In this document: piece after piece, positions 34,983 through 43,557 of the stretch
Position numbering within the stretch: position 1 is the first letter of the stretch
Layout: every line of letters begins with the position of its first letter
Source: Myxococcus llanfairpwllgwyngyllgogerychwyrndrobwllllantysiliogogogochensis
GTDB taxonomy: Bacteria; Myxococcota; Myxococcia; Myxococcales; Myxococcaceae
Length of the DNA stretch: 64,000 nucleotides
NCBI RefSeq assembly: GCF_006636215.1
Contig: NZ_VIFM01000012.1
Location: 1-64,000 of the forward strand
Direction of reading: 5' to 3'
Notes under the pieces: generated by a model
What the model was told of the DNA's origin: nothing
The model's input: the letters and a program-made list of their open reading frames with translations, nothing else
Databases searched by the model: none
Translations under genes and position numbers: made by a program

Positions 34983-35144
34983 CTACCACTCCAGAGGAAT
35001 CTTCCAGGCGACAAACACAGTCGCACTTCTGTCCGGCGAGTCGACCCGGAACGAGCCAGCCCCCTGCACCTTATCATCGCCGTTGCCATTGAAGTCACTG
35101 GCGTCTGAAATGACCGTCGCGCTCTCGACAGGGCCTTGCTGACT
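34983..35144 (-). pseudogene. C-terminal relic of an unidentified secreted protein
   Basis: 53 codons after an in-frame TGA read ESATVISDASDFNGNGDDKV, then AGSFRVDSPDRSATVFVAWK and a stop after PLEW. The Asp/Asn-rich DFNGNGDDK segment looks like a calcium loop. Coding character is good, but no start codon or 5' part exists. I cannot assign a family. Confidence 0.4.
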
Positions 35145-35401
35145 TCAATCCAAGACACCACTGAATGATGCCTCCGAGGAGCCTTCCTCCCTGCCCTCTC
35201 CGGACCACCGACACACGATTCGGGACCTGGCGCAAAGACGCGCGGCAGCACCAACGTGCCAGACGACGGACGGAATGGAGGAGATTCACGCACTGCCTGC
35301 CGAGTGTTCTCCAGGCATGAGGTCACACGCGCGGAGCCGGGGAATGAAGCTGAAGCAGCCTGGGCCGGACTCGGACGACCCTCGGGGGCGTCGGCTCGAG
35401 C

Positions 35402-35582
35402 CGACTGGTGAAGAACAAGGACCTCAATGGCCCCGCCTACAGCCCCGCCGTCGAGACCCAGATTGGCCGGTTGCGGTCGATGTATCACCTGCTGGGACTG
35501 CTCAACAGCGAGGTCGTGGCCCTGGACCGGCCGCTCTACGGCGACCTGGGCGAAGAGGCCGCGTGGCACTTCCTCCGCTGAG
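35402..35582 (+). pseudogene. C-terminal relic of an unidentified gene
   Basis: An open stretch ending in TGA reads RLVKNKDLNGPAYSPAVETQ and then RLRSMYHLLGLLNSEVVALD, finishing EEAAWHFLR. The amino-acid composition looks like a real helical protein end, but there is only a weak GTG (35408) and an upstream in-frame stop at 35391. No family recognised. The rest of 34858-35734 holds nothing I can support. Confidence 0.4.
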
Positions 35583-35734
35583 CCCGGACGGCGTCTCGAG
35601 GTCCGCGGGGGGCCACCTTTCCGGCAGCCTGGATACAGATACAGTGGTACTACGACAGCCAAAGGAACACGAAATTCATGTAAATATTGCTAGGCCTGGA
35701 TACCATGAAGGCGAACCAAGGAGGGTTCTCCATC

Positions 35735-38206
35735 ATGCGTATCTTCCGCCGGGCACTGCCCGGACTTCCCATGTTCGCGGTGGTCTCACTGCTCCTCCAG
35801 GTCTGGGGCGCCTCCGAGGCCGTCGCCGCCGAGCGGCGCTTCCTCGTCGACTTCGGTGACGGGCCCACCGCCACGCCGGGGTGGAACAATCTCCACTTCG
35901 GCTCCACGGGCTCATCGCTGAGCAACCTGGTGGACGCCACGGGCGTGAGCTCGGGGTTGTCGCTCCAGATAACGGACGGGTTCTGGCAGGGCTGGACGGG
36001 CGCCTACAACGGCGGGGGCACCACCGCGAGCACCGTCTATCCCGCGTCGGCCACGCGGGACACGTTCTTCATTGGCACCAACGAGGGGACGACGGACTCG
36101 CAGGCGCAGGTCCGCCTCTCCGGGCTGGCCATCAATGGCACCTACTCGCTGCGCTTCTATGCGTCGCGGATGGCGGGTGACACGGCGGACAGGACGACGC
36201 GCTACACGGTGGGCACGCAGGCGGTGGATCTGCAGGCGACCAACAACATCGACGGCGTGGTGCAGTTGACGAACCTGGTGCCCTCCAACGGGGCTTTGGA
36301 CATCACCGTGACGATGAAGCCCGGCGCCATCTTCGGCTACCTGGGCGTGCTCGAGGTCATCGAGCAGGACGGCGGCGTGGTGGTGAATCAGCCCCCCGTG
36401 GTGAACGCCGGGGCCGACCGCACCGTGCCGCTGCCCACCAACACGGTGGCGCTCCAGCAGTCCTTCTCCGACCCGGAGGGACAGAGCATGACCTTCGTGT
36501 GGTCCCAGGTCTCGGGTCCCACCACGGCGCGGCTCTACCAGAACCCCTGGACCCCGCTCGTCGCGAGCAACCTGACGCAGGGGACCTACGTCTTCCGCCT
36601 CACGGTGACGGATGCCCAGGGCGCGAGCGCGTCCGATGACGTGAGCGTGTCCGTGGTGCCGAGTACGGGAAGCGGTACGCCCTTCCTGCGCACGCTCACC
36701 GAGAAGTCCGTCACGGCGGGCGGCAAGCTCATCCACTACTACGAGTCGCTGCCTCGCGGATACAACACGGACCCGAACCGCAAGTGGCCGGTCATCGTCT
36801 TCCACCACGGCGTCGGCGAGAAGGGCAGCACCCCGGAGTCGCTGCCGAGCGTGCTTGGCAACATGACGCTCGTCCGGGACAACCTGCCGTTGGAGTTCGC
36901 CATCAACGGAGTGAACGAGTCGTTCATCGTCATGATTCCGCAGCTCCACGGAAACTACGGCGACTGGCAGGACTTCTTCACCCAGGCGATGATCGACTCG
37001 GCCAAGGCGAATCTCCGCGCCGACGCGGACCGCGTGTACCTGATGGGCTTCTCGCTGGGCGCGTTCCACACCTGGAGCTTCCCGCAGCGCTCGGACGCGC
37101 ACGCCCGCCAGATTGCCGCCATCGTTCCCTTCTCGGGCGGGCGCGTCTACAGCGTGAACGGCGTGTCGCAGGTCTGCCGGCTGGCCACCGAGGACGTGCC
37201 CGTGTGGGCCTTCCACGCGGCGGATGACGGCACGGTGCACGTGAGCTCGACGGACGCCGCGGTGAACGGCCTCAACGCCTGCTCCCCCGCGCCGGACCCG
37301 GCACCGCGCTACACGCGCCCCGCGACAGGGGACCATTGGATCATCGGCTCGGGCGCGTCCCCCACGCAGCCGGTGGCCAGCAACATCTACCACTGGATGC
37401 TCTCCCACCGGCGTGCCAGCACGCCGCCCCCGCCCGTCACCCAGCGCACCCTCACGCCGAGGGTGACCACGGTGCCCAAGCTCTGGAACGGGCAGATGGG
37501 GTACTACGAGTCGTTGCCGCGTGGGTATGACGCCGACCCGCTCCGTCGGTGGCCGCTGCTCATCTTCCTCCACGGCATCGGGGAGCGTGGCAATGGCACG
37601 ACGGAGCTGTCCAGGACGCTGGCCAATGGCGTGCCCGCGCAGATCAACGCGGGGCACCCGCTGGAGTTCACCGTCAACGGGGTGACGGAGTCCTTCGTGG
37701 TGCTCGTCCCGCAGTTGAGCGAGAGCGGCTCGAGCTGGCATCCCTATCAAATCGAGCGCCTGCTCGACGTCGCGCAGGCCGGCTTGCGCATCAATCCCAA
37801 GCGCGTGTACCTGACGGGCCTGTCGCTGGGAGGCTTCGGTACCACCGCCTTCGTGGAGTTCTCGCTCGCGAACTCCCAGCGCATCGCGGCCATTGCCCCC
37901 ACGGATGGTGCCCACTACGGCGGCATCATCTGGACGCCGGACCTGGACAACGTGACGACCGACGCGTGCCATCTCGCGCAGGCGGACGTGAAGGTCTGGC
38001 AGTTCTACGGGGCGAACGACAGCAGTTGGGGTCGGACGGCCACGGACTTCGTCGCGCGACTGAACGCCTGCTCGCCTCCGTCACCGACGGTGGTGACTCG
38101 CTACGAGAACGTGGGACATGCGGCCTACACCCGGGCCTACTACACGGACCACACGTATCACTCCCCGAACCTCTACGAGTGGTTGCTCGCTCAGCAGCGC
38201 CCGTAG
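35735..38206 (+). CDS. Secreted double-headed alpha/beta-hydrolase (esterase/PHB-depolymerase-like) with PKD-like domain
   Basis: 823 aa. Signal peptide to about residue 35 (ASEAVAA). An N-terminal beta domain (about 36-225) precedes a PKD/cadherin-like domain (NQPPVVNAGADRTVPL, about 230-315) and two homologous hydrolase domains. Each starts with (Y)YESLPRGY(N/D)xDPxR(K/R)WP, has F(H/L)HG(V/I)GE(K/R)G, and carries a GxSxG elbow: GFSLGAF in the first, GLSLGGF in the second. Candidate His residues sit in TGDHW and VGHAAY. The family hydrolyses esters such as feruloyl, acetyl-xylan or polyhydroxyalkanoate bonds; substrate unknown. ATG 35735 has a perfect AAGGAGGG 9 nt upstream, deciding against the ATG at 35705. 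Confidence 0.88.
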   Translation: MRIFRRALPGLPMFAVVSLLLQVWGASEAVAAERRFLVDFGDGPTATPGWNNLHFGSTGSSLSNLVDATGVSSGLSLQITDGFWQGWTGAYNGGGTTASTVYPASATRDTFFIGTNEGTTDSQAQVRLSGLAINGTYSLRFYASRMAGDTADRTTRYTVGTQAVDLQATNNIDGVVQLTNLVPSNGALDITVTMKPGAIFGYLGVLEVIEQDGGVVVNQPPVVNAGADRTVPLPTNTVALQQSFSDPEGQSMTFVWSQVSGPTTARLYQNPWTPLVASNLTQGTYVFRLTVTDAQGASASDDVSVSVVPSTGSGTPFLRTLTEKSVTAGGKLIHYYESLPRGYNTDPNRKWPVIVFHHGVGEKGSTPESLPSVLGNMTLVRDNLPLEFAINGVNESFIVMIPQLHGNYGDWQDFFTQAMIDSAKANLRADADRVYLMGFSLGAFHTWSFPQRSDAHARQIAAIVPFSGGRVYSVNGVSQVCRLATEDVPVWAFHAADDGTVHVSSTDAAVNGLNACSPAPDPAPRYTRPATGDHWIIGSGASPTQPVASNIYHWMLSHRRASTPPPPVTQRTLTPRVTTVPKLWNGQMGYYESLPRGYDADPLRRWPLLIFLHGIGERGNGTTELSRTLANGVPAQINAGHPLEFTVNGVTESFVVLVPQLSESGSSWHPYQIERLLDVAQAGLRINPKRVYLTGLSLGGFGTTAFVEFSLANSQRIAAIAPTDGAHYGGIIWTPDLDNVTTDACHLAQADVKVWQFYGANDSSWGRTATDFVARLNACSPPSPTVVTRYENVGHAAYTRAYYTDHTYHSPNLYEWLLAQQRP

Positions 38207-38216
38207 GCGATGACGG

Positions 38217-38250
38217 GAGGCCCCCACTGCTCGCGCGGAGTGGGGGCCTC
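38217..38250 (+). terminator. Strong hairpin terminator after the esterase gene
   Basis: GAGGCCCCCACT pairs perfectly with AGTGGGGGCCTC (12 bp) around a 10-nt loop, 11 nt after the stop codon. No T-run follows. Confidence 0.75.
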
Positions 38251-38369
38251 GGGTCCGAGGGAAGGTGACGCCGTCGTGAGTTGATTCGAGGTGGCCGGTC
38301 CACCCATCGGACTGGTCTCCCTCCCCGAGGTCGAGCGTGCGCGAAAACAGGAACCGGTCGTCCTGGACC

Positions 38370-38450
38370 TCCGTAAGCGACCGACGGCCGACGTCCTGAA
38401 CTGGGGTGGACCTGCCGGTTCACTCCGGCATGCGACGACCCAGTCCGGAT
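38370..38450 (+). repeat. IS66 left end, copy A (81-bp inverted repeat arm)
   Basis: The arm contains GTAAGCGACCGACG, which has the GTAAGCG start typical of IS66-family terminal repeats, then an untranslated leader and the first seven codons of tnpA (MRRPSPD from 38430). It is repeated in inverted orientation at 40684-40764 with 3 mismatches in 81 bp. Confidence 0.8.
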
Positions 38451-38645
38451 TCGAGCAGGAAAACCTCACCCTCAAAGAGCGCGTGGGCAGCATCGAATCC
38501 CAGCTCGCGCTCCTCCAGCGGACTGTCTTCGGAAAGAAGAGCGAGAAGCTCCCCCGCGTCGAAGACGAACTGCGCAAGGCCTCGGGCAACGCGCCCAGGC
38601 CTCGTGAAGCGACGCTGAAGGAGCGGCGGTTGAAGCGCGCGAACG
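38450..38645 (+). pseudogene. IS66 tnpC (transposase) N-terminal relic
   Basis: The frame reads FEQENLTLKERVGSIESQLA then LLQRTVFGKKSEKLPRVEDE, the coiled-coil and R(T/R)xFGxKSEKL motif at the N-terminus of the IS66 DDE transposase. It is joined directly to the tnpA start of copy A, so an internal deletion removed most of tnpA, tnpB and the start of tnpC. The catalytic part is missing. Confidence 0.75.
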
Positions 38646-38659
38646 TCACCCGTCGGTCG

Positions 38660-38860
38660 GCTACTGCTCACCTGCACTGGGAGCATGCGCACGGCTGGCT
38701 CGGCCTTGGTGCTCACCTGGCGCCGACGGCGGTAGACCCATGACTGCACCGTGCTCAGCCGCAACCCCCGGCGCCCGGCGAACTCCCGCTGCGTCAGCCC
38801 GCTCGCTTCGACCTCCTCCGCGACGCGCACCCACTCCGGCTTCTCAGCTCTCTTCAGCAT
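38660..38860 (-). pseudogene. IS66-type tnpA relic, second subtype
   Basis: Minus-strand frame MLKRAEKPEWVRVAEEVEAS, GLTQREFAGRRGLRLSTVQS, then YRRRRQ and MLPVQVSS. This is the helix-turn-helix accessory protein of an IS66 element different from copies A/B. It runs head-on into the tnpC relic and loses its 3' end there. Confidence 0.7.
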
Positions 38861-38957
38861 CCGTCGAGGGATGACCTGCCACACTCATCCCGGCAACACC
38901 CCGCAGCACGTCGTCCGTCGGACGGATACGGCCAAGCGAGCGGGGGGCTGGTACGCG

Positions 38958-39258
38958 CGGGCGCTTCACGGACGCGCTGCGGCAGGAGGCACTCGCGGTG
39001 CTGGAGGCGCGCAAGGCTCAGGGCGCAAGCCAAGAGGGCGTGGCCGAGGAACGGGGCTGAGTCCCTGGACTCTCAGCCGCTGCAAGCAGCGGTCAGCGCG
39101 CGCAGGAGTGACTGTCGCCGCGTTTCAGCCGGTGCTCGTGGCGTGCGAGGCCGGAGGGCTGTAGTCGCCCGGGGCCCTCAAGGTGCACGGCCCCGGTGGC
39201 CTGCGGGTCGAGGGGCCGACGGTGGAGTGGGTAGCGGCGCTGGCGTCGGCAACGGGAG
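38958..39258 (+). pseudogene. Frameshifted IS66 tnpA relic, third subtype
   Basis: Successive frames give GRFTDALRQEALAVLEARKA (QGASQEGVAEE), then LSPWTLSRCKQR with FQPVLVACEAG, then LKVHGPGGLRVEGPTVEWVA. These are the N-terminal, middle and C-terminal parts of an IS66 TnpA, separated by two frameshifts and a stop. Confidence 0.68.
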
Positions 39259-39279
39259 CATGCCCGCGGCGAGGCGGGC

Positions 39280-40290
39280 CTACGCGCCGGGATACTCCGC
39301 GTGGATGTCGCCGTCGCGCAGCCGCCAGCAGAAGTCGTTCATCCGCGCCGCAGCAGGGGCGTGCCGAGAGAGGATGTCCGCCACGGCGGCCGGCACGTCC
39401 TGCGGAATGTCGCCGCTCGCGCATCGGCGCACGTACCCGTTGCGCTCAACGGGGCCACCGCCCGCCGGCACCGGTAGCCCGCACACCGTGGTGACGAGCC
39501 AGTTCACCAGCCGCATCGCCGCGTACTCGGCATCGTGGCCGACGTGCCGCGCGACGAAGTCGCGCTCGGCGTTCGACAGGTCGAACCGAGGCGAGGTGGC
39601 CAGCCCGAAATCGACGAGGTAGATGCGCTCATCGTCGGCCCGGATGTTGCCGAAGTGTCCGTCCATGTGGAGCAGCTCGCGGCCACGCAGGAACGCCACC
39701 ATCTCGAACAACTGCCGCTCGAGGGTCCCGGCCTGGCCGACCGGGTCGGTGAGCCTCTCGTGCAGCGAAGAAGGGACGTACTCGAGAAAGAGCACGAGGC
39801 TGGAGGTCGCGGCGGCCAGTTCTTCGAAGCGGATGCGCACGGCCGGGTCGCCGCCGAACTGGGCGACCACGGCGTCGATGTCCAGCTGTTCCGAGGCGAC
39901 AGGTGCACGGCCGGGAAGCACCCGCCAGTGGTGCAGCAGGGGGAAGGACTCCGCCTCACCGGCGAGGACCCCCTCGGTGACGAGGAGGTTCGCAGCCAGC
40001 TCGCGCCAGGCGCCGAAACCCGGACCTGCGAGGCGGTACATGCCGTACTGGCAGGAGGTCGGCAGGTCGAACAGGTTCGCGGTGCTGTGTGGATGGGCCA
40101 GCTCCCGGTCGGTCATCGGGATGCGCTTGGCGAATACCGGCACGCCGTCCACGTCGAGCACCGAGGTGCCACCGCCCACCCCCACGGCGTGGGTGGGCGC
40201 GACTCGGAGGGCCGCCGCCAGCTCGTCGTCACCGCGGGCGGTGAGCCACGCAGAGATGCGGTCGTGGCGGAGGCGTCGAAGGGAGTGCAT
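39280..40290 (-). CDS. Protein-kinase/APH-fold phosphotransferase-like protein
   Basis: 336 aa. Kinase-fold motifs are present in order: a glycine-rich stretch GVGGGTSVLDVDG, the beta-3 Lys in VFAKR (about residue 55), the catalytic loop HMDGHFGN (about 208-215, with the HxDxxxxN pattern), and DFGLA (about 227). An ATP-dependent transfer to a protein or small molecule is expected; the substrate is unknown. A proline-/charge-poor N-terminus and the DLPTSCQYGMYRLAGPGFGA segment resemble bacterial 'protein kinase family' proteins, common in actinobacteria. It is enclosed by inverted IS66 remnants, 10 bp from the tnpA relic stop, so mobilisation is likely. Function inferred. Confidence 0.75.
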   Translation of the reverse strand: MHSLRRLRHDRISAWLTARGDDELAAALRVAPTHAVGVGGGTSVLDVDGVPVFAKRIPMTDRELAHPHSTANLFDLPTSCQYGMYRLAGPGFGAWRELAANLLVTEGVLAGEAESFPLLHHWRVLPGRAPVASEQLDIDAVVAQFGGDPAVRIRFEELAAATSSLVLFLEYVPSSLHERLTDPVGQAGTLERQLFEMVAFLRGRELLHMDGHFGNIRADDERIYLVDFGLATSPRFDLSNAERDFVARHVGHDAEYAAMRLVNWLVTTVCGLPVPAGGGPVERNGYVRRCASGDIPQDVPAAVADILSRHAPAAARMNDFCWRLRDGDIHAEYPGA

Positions 40291-40299
40291 CGCACCCCA

Positions 40300-40704
40300 T
40301 CATGCCAGTCGCCGGCGATCGATCCACGGCCGCTTGCCGGCGATGCGCCAAACCTCGACGACTCCCTCGGGCCGGGCGCCGCCGTGAGCTTCGTCCCGGC
40401 CCTTCCGCACCCTGCTGATCGCTTTGCCAGTCGCGCGCGCCACCCTTGCCACGGAGAGTGGCAGCACGGGCGACACGGCAGCGACGTGAGGGGGCTGCTT
40501 GGCCTCAGGCCGTGGGTCGTGCCTTCGTGGCCTCTTTGTCGATTCGGGCCTCCGCCCCAGTGCGGACCTCGGCTTCTTGTACAGCTTGTACTGGAAGGCG
40601 CTGAGCGAGACCTCATGCCTGGTCGCGAACTGCTTCTGCGTCAGCCCGCTCGCCTCGAACTCTTCTACCAACTGCTTCCACTCATCCGGATTGGGTCGTC
40701 GCAT
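40300..40704 (-). pseudogene. IS66 tnpA (copy B), 3' end altered
   Basis: Starts MRRPNPDEWKQLVEEFEASG, then LTQKQFATRHEVSLSAFQYK, the IS66 TnpA helix-turn-helix. After about residue 60 it continues into a basic sequence that lacks the usual TnpA C-terminus and stops 10 bp before the kinase-like gene. No tnpB or tnpC follows. Reads from the IS66 left end at 40764. Confidence 0.65.
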
Positions 40705-40764
40705 GCCGGAGTGAACCGGCGGGTCCACCCCAGTTCAGGACGTCGGACGTCGGTCGCTTACGGA
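40684..40764 (-). repeat. IS66 left end, copy B (81-bp inverted repeat arm)
   Basis: Reverse complement of copy A at 38370-38450 with 3 mismatches. The GTAAGCG terminus lies at 40755-40761 pointing outward. Together the arms enclose 2.2 kb that includes the kinase-like gene. Confidence 0.8.
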
Positions 40765-40789
40765 CCTCCACGCTCGCGGAGGCGGGTCC

Positions 40790-40970
40790 CATCCCCTCGA
40801 GCCCTCCCAGCCCCGCTTCACGCCCTGCTCGTCCGCGACGAACACGGCGCTCGGGGGCAGGGCGCGTAGCACCTCGGCAGCGGAGCGGCGCAGGCGCGCC
40901 AACTTCACGGCGGCGTGCGCGCCGTCGTCGAACAGGCCCTCCAGTCCGCCGCCGACAGTCGCCTGCGCCT
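40790..40970 (-). pseudogene. Relic of an unidentified gene beside the IS66 end
   Basis: Minus-strand frame reads EQAQATVGGGLEGLFDDGAH, then AAVKLARLRRSAAEVLRALP and SAVFVADEQGVKRGWEG before running into the IS66 end. It looks like real protein, but has no start or end. Probably a gene interrupted by the IS. Not identified. Confidence 0.35.
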
Positions 40971-40976
40971 GTTCGC

Positions 40977-41594
40977 ATGGCCGAGTTCGGGCAGGTCGAC
41001 GCACCTGTTCGGCTGCTCTATGTTGGGCAGTCGATGAAGCGAGATCCCCCCGGCAGCAAGGCGCCCTCGGCGCACCTGGAGGGGCTCGGGTCCTCGCTGA
41101 TGCATACCGTCCGAGTCTGGCAGGTCGCTCCGCTCCACACCCGATGGACCGCCATGCTCCCCGTCCGGGCTGGAAGCGAGGAGGAGGCGCGGCGCCTGGT
41201 GGCCGAGGCGCTGGCGCGAAACCCGGACATGGGAGGGGGGCCGCCGCGCAACGCAATCGGGTTGTTCGAGCCAGGGTCCGGCCGTCGTGGGCCGCGCTTC
41301 AACCTGAGTGACAGCACCCCGCTGCCGCCCGCGTCGCGCTACCTCGAGTTCATGCCGGCCGGCGCTGACATGGTGTACGCGCAGTACGCGCTGGCGCAGC
41401 GCATCCTTGAGAGTGCCGCGCCGCTGCTCGAGGATGCGCGCTGGTACGCCATCCTCACGCAGTGCGAGGATATTCTCGACTGCTGGGAGCTCACGGCGGG
41501 CCGGCTGCGCTACGAGCGGCACCTCACGGAGGAAGAGCAGGCCCGAGAGCTGCTGCAACAGCTCGAGCCGTCACTTCGGGGCCGACTGGACTGA
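40977..41594 (+). CDS. Hypothetical protein
   Basis: Up to 205 aa, soluble, no signal peptide. The part from about residue 42 (MHTVRVWQVAPLHTRWTAML) onward has clear coding character, with an acidic helical C-terminus (RHLTEEEQARELLQQLEPSL). The first 41 codons are doubtful: ATGs at 40977, 41034 and 41100 are all possible and none has a good ribosome site. It may be a 5'-truncated gene, since it begins right after the IS66-disrupted stretch. No family recognised. Confidence 0.5.
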   Translation: MAEFGQVDAPVRLLYVGQSMKRDPPGSKAPSAHLEGLGSSLMHTVRVWQVAPLHTRWTAMLPVRAGSEEEARRLVAEALARNPDMGGGPPRNAIGLFEPGSGRRGPRFNLSDSTPLPPASRYLEFMPAGADMVYAQYALAQRILESAAPLLEDARWYAILTQCEDILDCWELTAGRLRYERHLTEEEQARELLQQLEPSLRGRLD

Positions 41595-41627
41595 GTCCCC
41601 GTCGTCCTCCCGAAAGGCCATTCGAGG

Positions 41628-41726
41628 AGGACGTTCGACTTCAACGTGTTCGCCTGCGTGAGGTGTGGAGGCAGGCGGCGGGTCTTGCCGTACGTGCAGG
41701 GGGCTCCCATCCCTCCCATGCATTGA
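41628..41726 (+). pseudogene. IS91-family transposase C-terminal relic
   Basis: The frame reads FDFNVFACVRCGGRRRVLPY and ends MH-stop. IS91-like transposases end with (V)FxxDxxxCxxCGGRxRxxA(Y/F), a CxxCGG zinc knuckle. Only this end remains. Confidence 0.45.
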
Positions 41727-41739
41727 CCGTCCCTCTTCC

Positions 41740-42342
41740 TCAGTCGCGCAGCAGCCGCTGCCCCGCGAGCACGTGCTCGACCCACGACTGTGACGAGCTG
41801 AGCGTGGGCGCAAGCCGAGCCGCGAGGGCATCACCCTCGATGGGGTCCGGAATCGACGCCGGCAAATAGATGGCTCCACGCTGACTGGGCCGCAGCCACG
41901 CGCCGACCTGGGCCTCACCGTGGACGACCAGATGCGTCGCATCCGTCCCATTTGTGACGAGGTTGCCGGTCAGCTTGAGGTCCCCCTCGATGAACACCTG
42001 CGCCTCGTGTACCAACACGAGGTCGCTCGCAATCAGCGAGCCCTTGATCCACAGCGGCACGTAGACGCCCACGTCGCGAATCACCAGCGGGCCGTCGACG
42101 ATGACGTCCCCTTCGACGACGCACACCATCGGATCCTCATTGCCCACGTACGTCGGACCACTCAACGAGAGCGTGCCCTCGTGCACCACGAAGGTGACGT
42201 CACGTCCGCCGAAGAGGTCCTCGTAGTTGACCGAATCATCGCTGACCTCGATCAGGGAATAGCGCTCGAGGCCCACCTCCGTTGCCAGGGGTTCGAACCG
42301 CGCACCGGTGAGCGTCGTGTAGGGCTGGGCCTTTGGAGACAT
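41740..42342 (-). CDS. Hypothetical beta-helix-like cytoplasmic protein
   Basis: 200 aa, no signal peptide. The middle (about 45-150) is made of short beta strands at regular spacing (VTFVVHEGTLSLSGPTYVG, CVVEGDVIVDGPLVIRDVG, LWIKGSLIASDLVLVHEAQ, VFIEGDLKLTGNL), the pattern of bactofilin-like or right-handed beta-helix proteins. The ends are helical. Function unknown; a polymerising or scaffold role would be speculation. A 32-codon ORF overlaps its divergent upstream side (42348-42446) and may be a relic. Confidence 0.65.
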   Translation of the reverse strand: MSPKAQPYTTLTGARFEPLATEVGLERYSLIEVSDDSVNYEDLFGGRDVTFVVHEGTLSLSGPTYVGNEDPMVCVVEGDVIVDGPLVIRDVGVYVPLWIKGSLIASDLVLVHEAQVFIEGDLKLTGNLVTNGTDATHLVVHGEAQVGAWLRPSQRGAIYLPASIPDPIEGDALAARLAPTLSSSQSWVEHVLAGQRLLRD

Positions 42343-42442
42343 GAGGGATGAGTCTACAGCGCTGGCTCGAGCTCGTCTTCGTCAGACAGCTTCCCCAGCG
42401 CCTCCCGAACGAGGTGCTCGGCATGCCCAACAACTTCATCCG

Positions 42443-42733
42443 CTAGAAGCAGATGTCGCGCACGTCTTCGTAGACCGCGTAGCTGGTGGGCAGGCCGTAG
42501 TAGAGGGTCATCGCCTGCTCACAGGTGAGACACGCCCCTTCCCCGCTCAGGGTCGTGTAGGCGCTGTTGGTGTAGAACTTCACGCGGTACAGCGAGTGGC
42601 AGATCGGGTGCAGGCCCTCCTCACGAGACGCGACGTCCTCCTCCACTTCGGAGGGAACGCCCGCCCCACCACATCCCATCACCAGCAGCCCCGTCGCCAG
42701 CAACACGCCCCGGATGACCGTCGCTCCCCACAT
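42443..42733 (-). CDS. Small Cys-containing lipoprotein
   Basis: 96 aa. Signal MWGATVIRGVLLATGLLVMGC with lipobox VMGC. The mature ~75 aa contain four Cys (PICHSLYR, GACLTCEQA, DICF), which could form two disulfides. AGGAG 8 nt before ATG 42733 fixes the start. Unknown function; similar small lipoproteins recur in myxobacteria. Confidence 0.7.
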   Translation of the reverse strand: MWGATVIRGVLLATGLLVMGCGGAGVPSEVEEDVASREEGLHPICHSLYRVKFYTNSAYTTLSGEGACLTCEQAMTLYYGLPTSYAVYEDVRDICF

Positions 42734-43023
42734 GGATTTTTCTCCTGGAATTGAGTTCCCGATGTTCACTCCATTACAAGAGTATCACTCGTCGAACAAA
42801 CCCGGGGCCTCTCCTTCCTCCGCGAGAAGCATGGGCCACGGATACCCTCCAGGAGACAACCTTCTCTGTCGCCGACCGGTGCGGCCCTTGCTTCCCCGCG
42901 GGTCGCCACGGCGCCTGACGACCTCACGAGAAGATAGGGATTTCCCGCATGGCCATGCGCAGACAGTGGGTTCATGATGCGAATGAATCCGGATATCCGG
43001 GTCCAACCCCCAGGAGTGCGCGT

Positions 43024-43335
43024 ATGACTTCGAAACTCATGCAGGGACTGCTGTTGGTGGCTGCACTGGCGTTCCCCACTGGAAGTGCACTGGCCTTCTG
43101 TCAGGACGGAGACACCCAGACGTGCCTCTGTCCCGACGGCTCGATGAGCGTGCGCTACTGCGTCAACAGCCGTTTTGGCCCCTGCGAATGTGGAGAAGGG
43201 CTGGGTGGATCGGCCTCATTGACCGAGGACGCGAGCGCGGCGGAGCAAGCGACGTCCGAAGCAAGCACGGCACAGGTATGCATCGAATCACTGACGCTCG
43301 AACAGTCGTCGGCGCCCTCCGGCACTCCGGGCTGA
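43024..43335 (+). CDS. Small secreted Cys-rich protein
   Basis: 103 aa. Signal peptide MTSKLMQGLLLVAALAFPTG... cleaved at SALA-F. The mature N-terminus has six closely spaced Cys (FCQDGDTQTCLCPDG, RYCVNSRFGPCEC), a knot-like pattern, followed by an Ala/Ser-rich tail. AGGAG lies upstream of ATG 43024. Divergent from the small lipoprotein gene at 42733. No family recognised. Confidence 0.66.
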   Translation: MTSKLMQGLLLVAALAFPTGSALAFCQDGDTQTCLCPDGSMSVRYCVNSRFGPCECGEGLGGSASLTEDASAAEQATSEASTAQVCIESLTLEQSSAPSGTPG

Positions 43336-43557
43336 GTCCGAATGACCGGCCCCGACAATCCCTTCCAGGCCGCGCGTACAGTGTCGGCGTGAACCTGGGC
43401 TCGGACATCGTCGGCGAGTAGCGCGGGCCTTCCGTTTCACCCTCGTGCCCTGCGTGGGCCGCTTCAGGCCTGCCCACCACAGCTCCATGAAGTCGAAGCG
43501 GGGCTGTCGGTGGGCAACCCGGGGACTCGCGATTCATGTCGCGTCTGTCCTCACACT

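Noticed and set aside
35912-37972. 686-codon minus-strand ORF opposite the esterase
   Set aside because: Mirror frame of a gene with signal peptide and two GxSxG motifs; no coding evidence of its own.
42348-42446. 32-codon ORF ending PNEVLGMPNNFIR with a GGAG upstream
   Set aside because: Coding-like tail but too short and without a recognised family; could be a relic, not enough to annotate as a gene.
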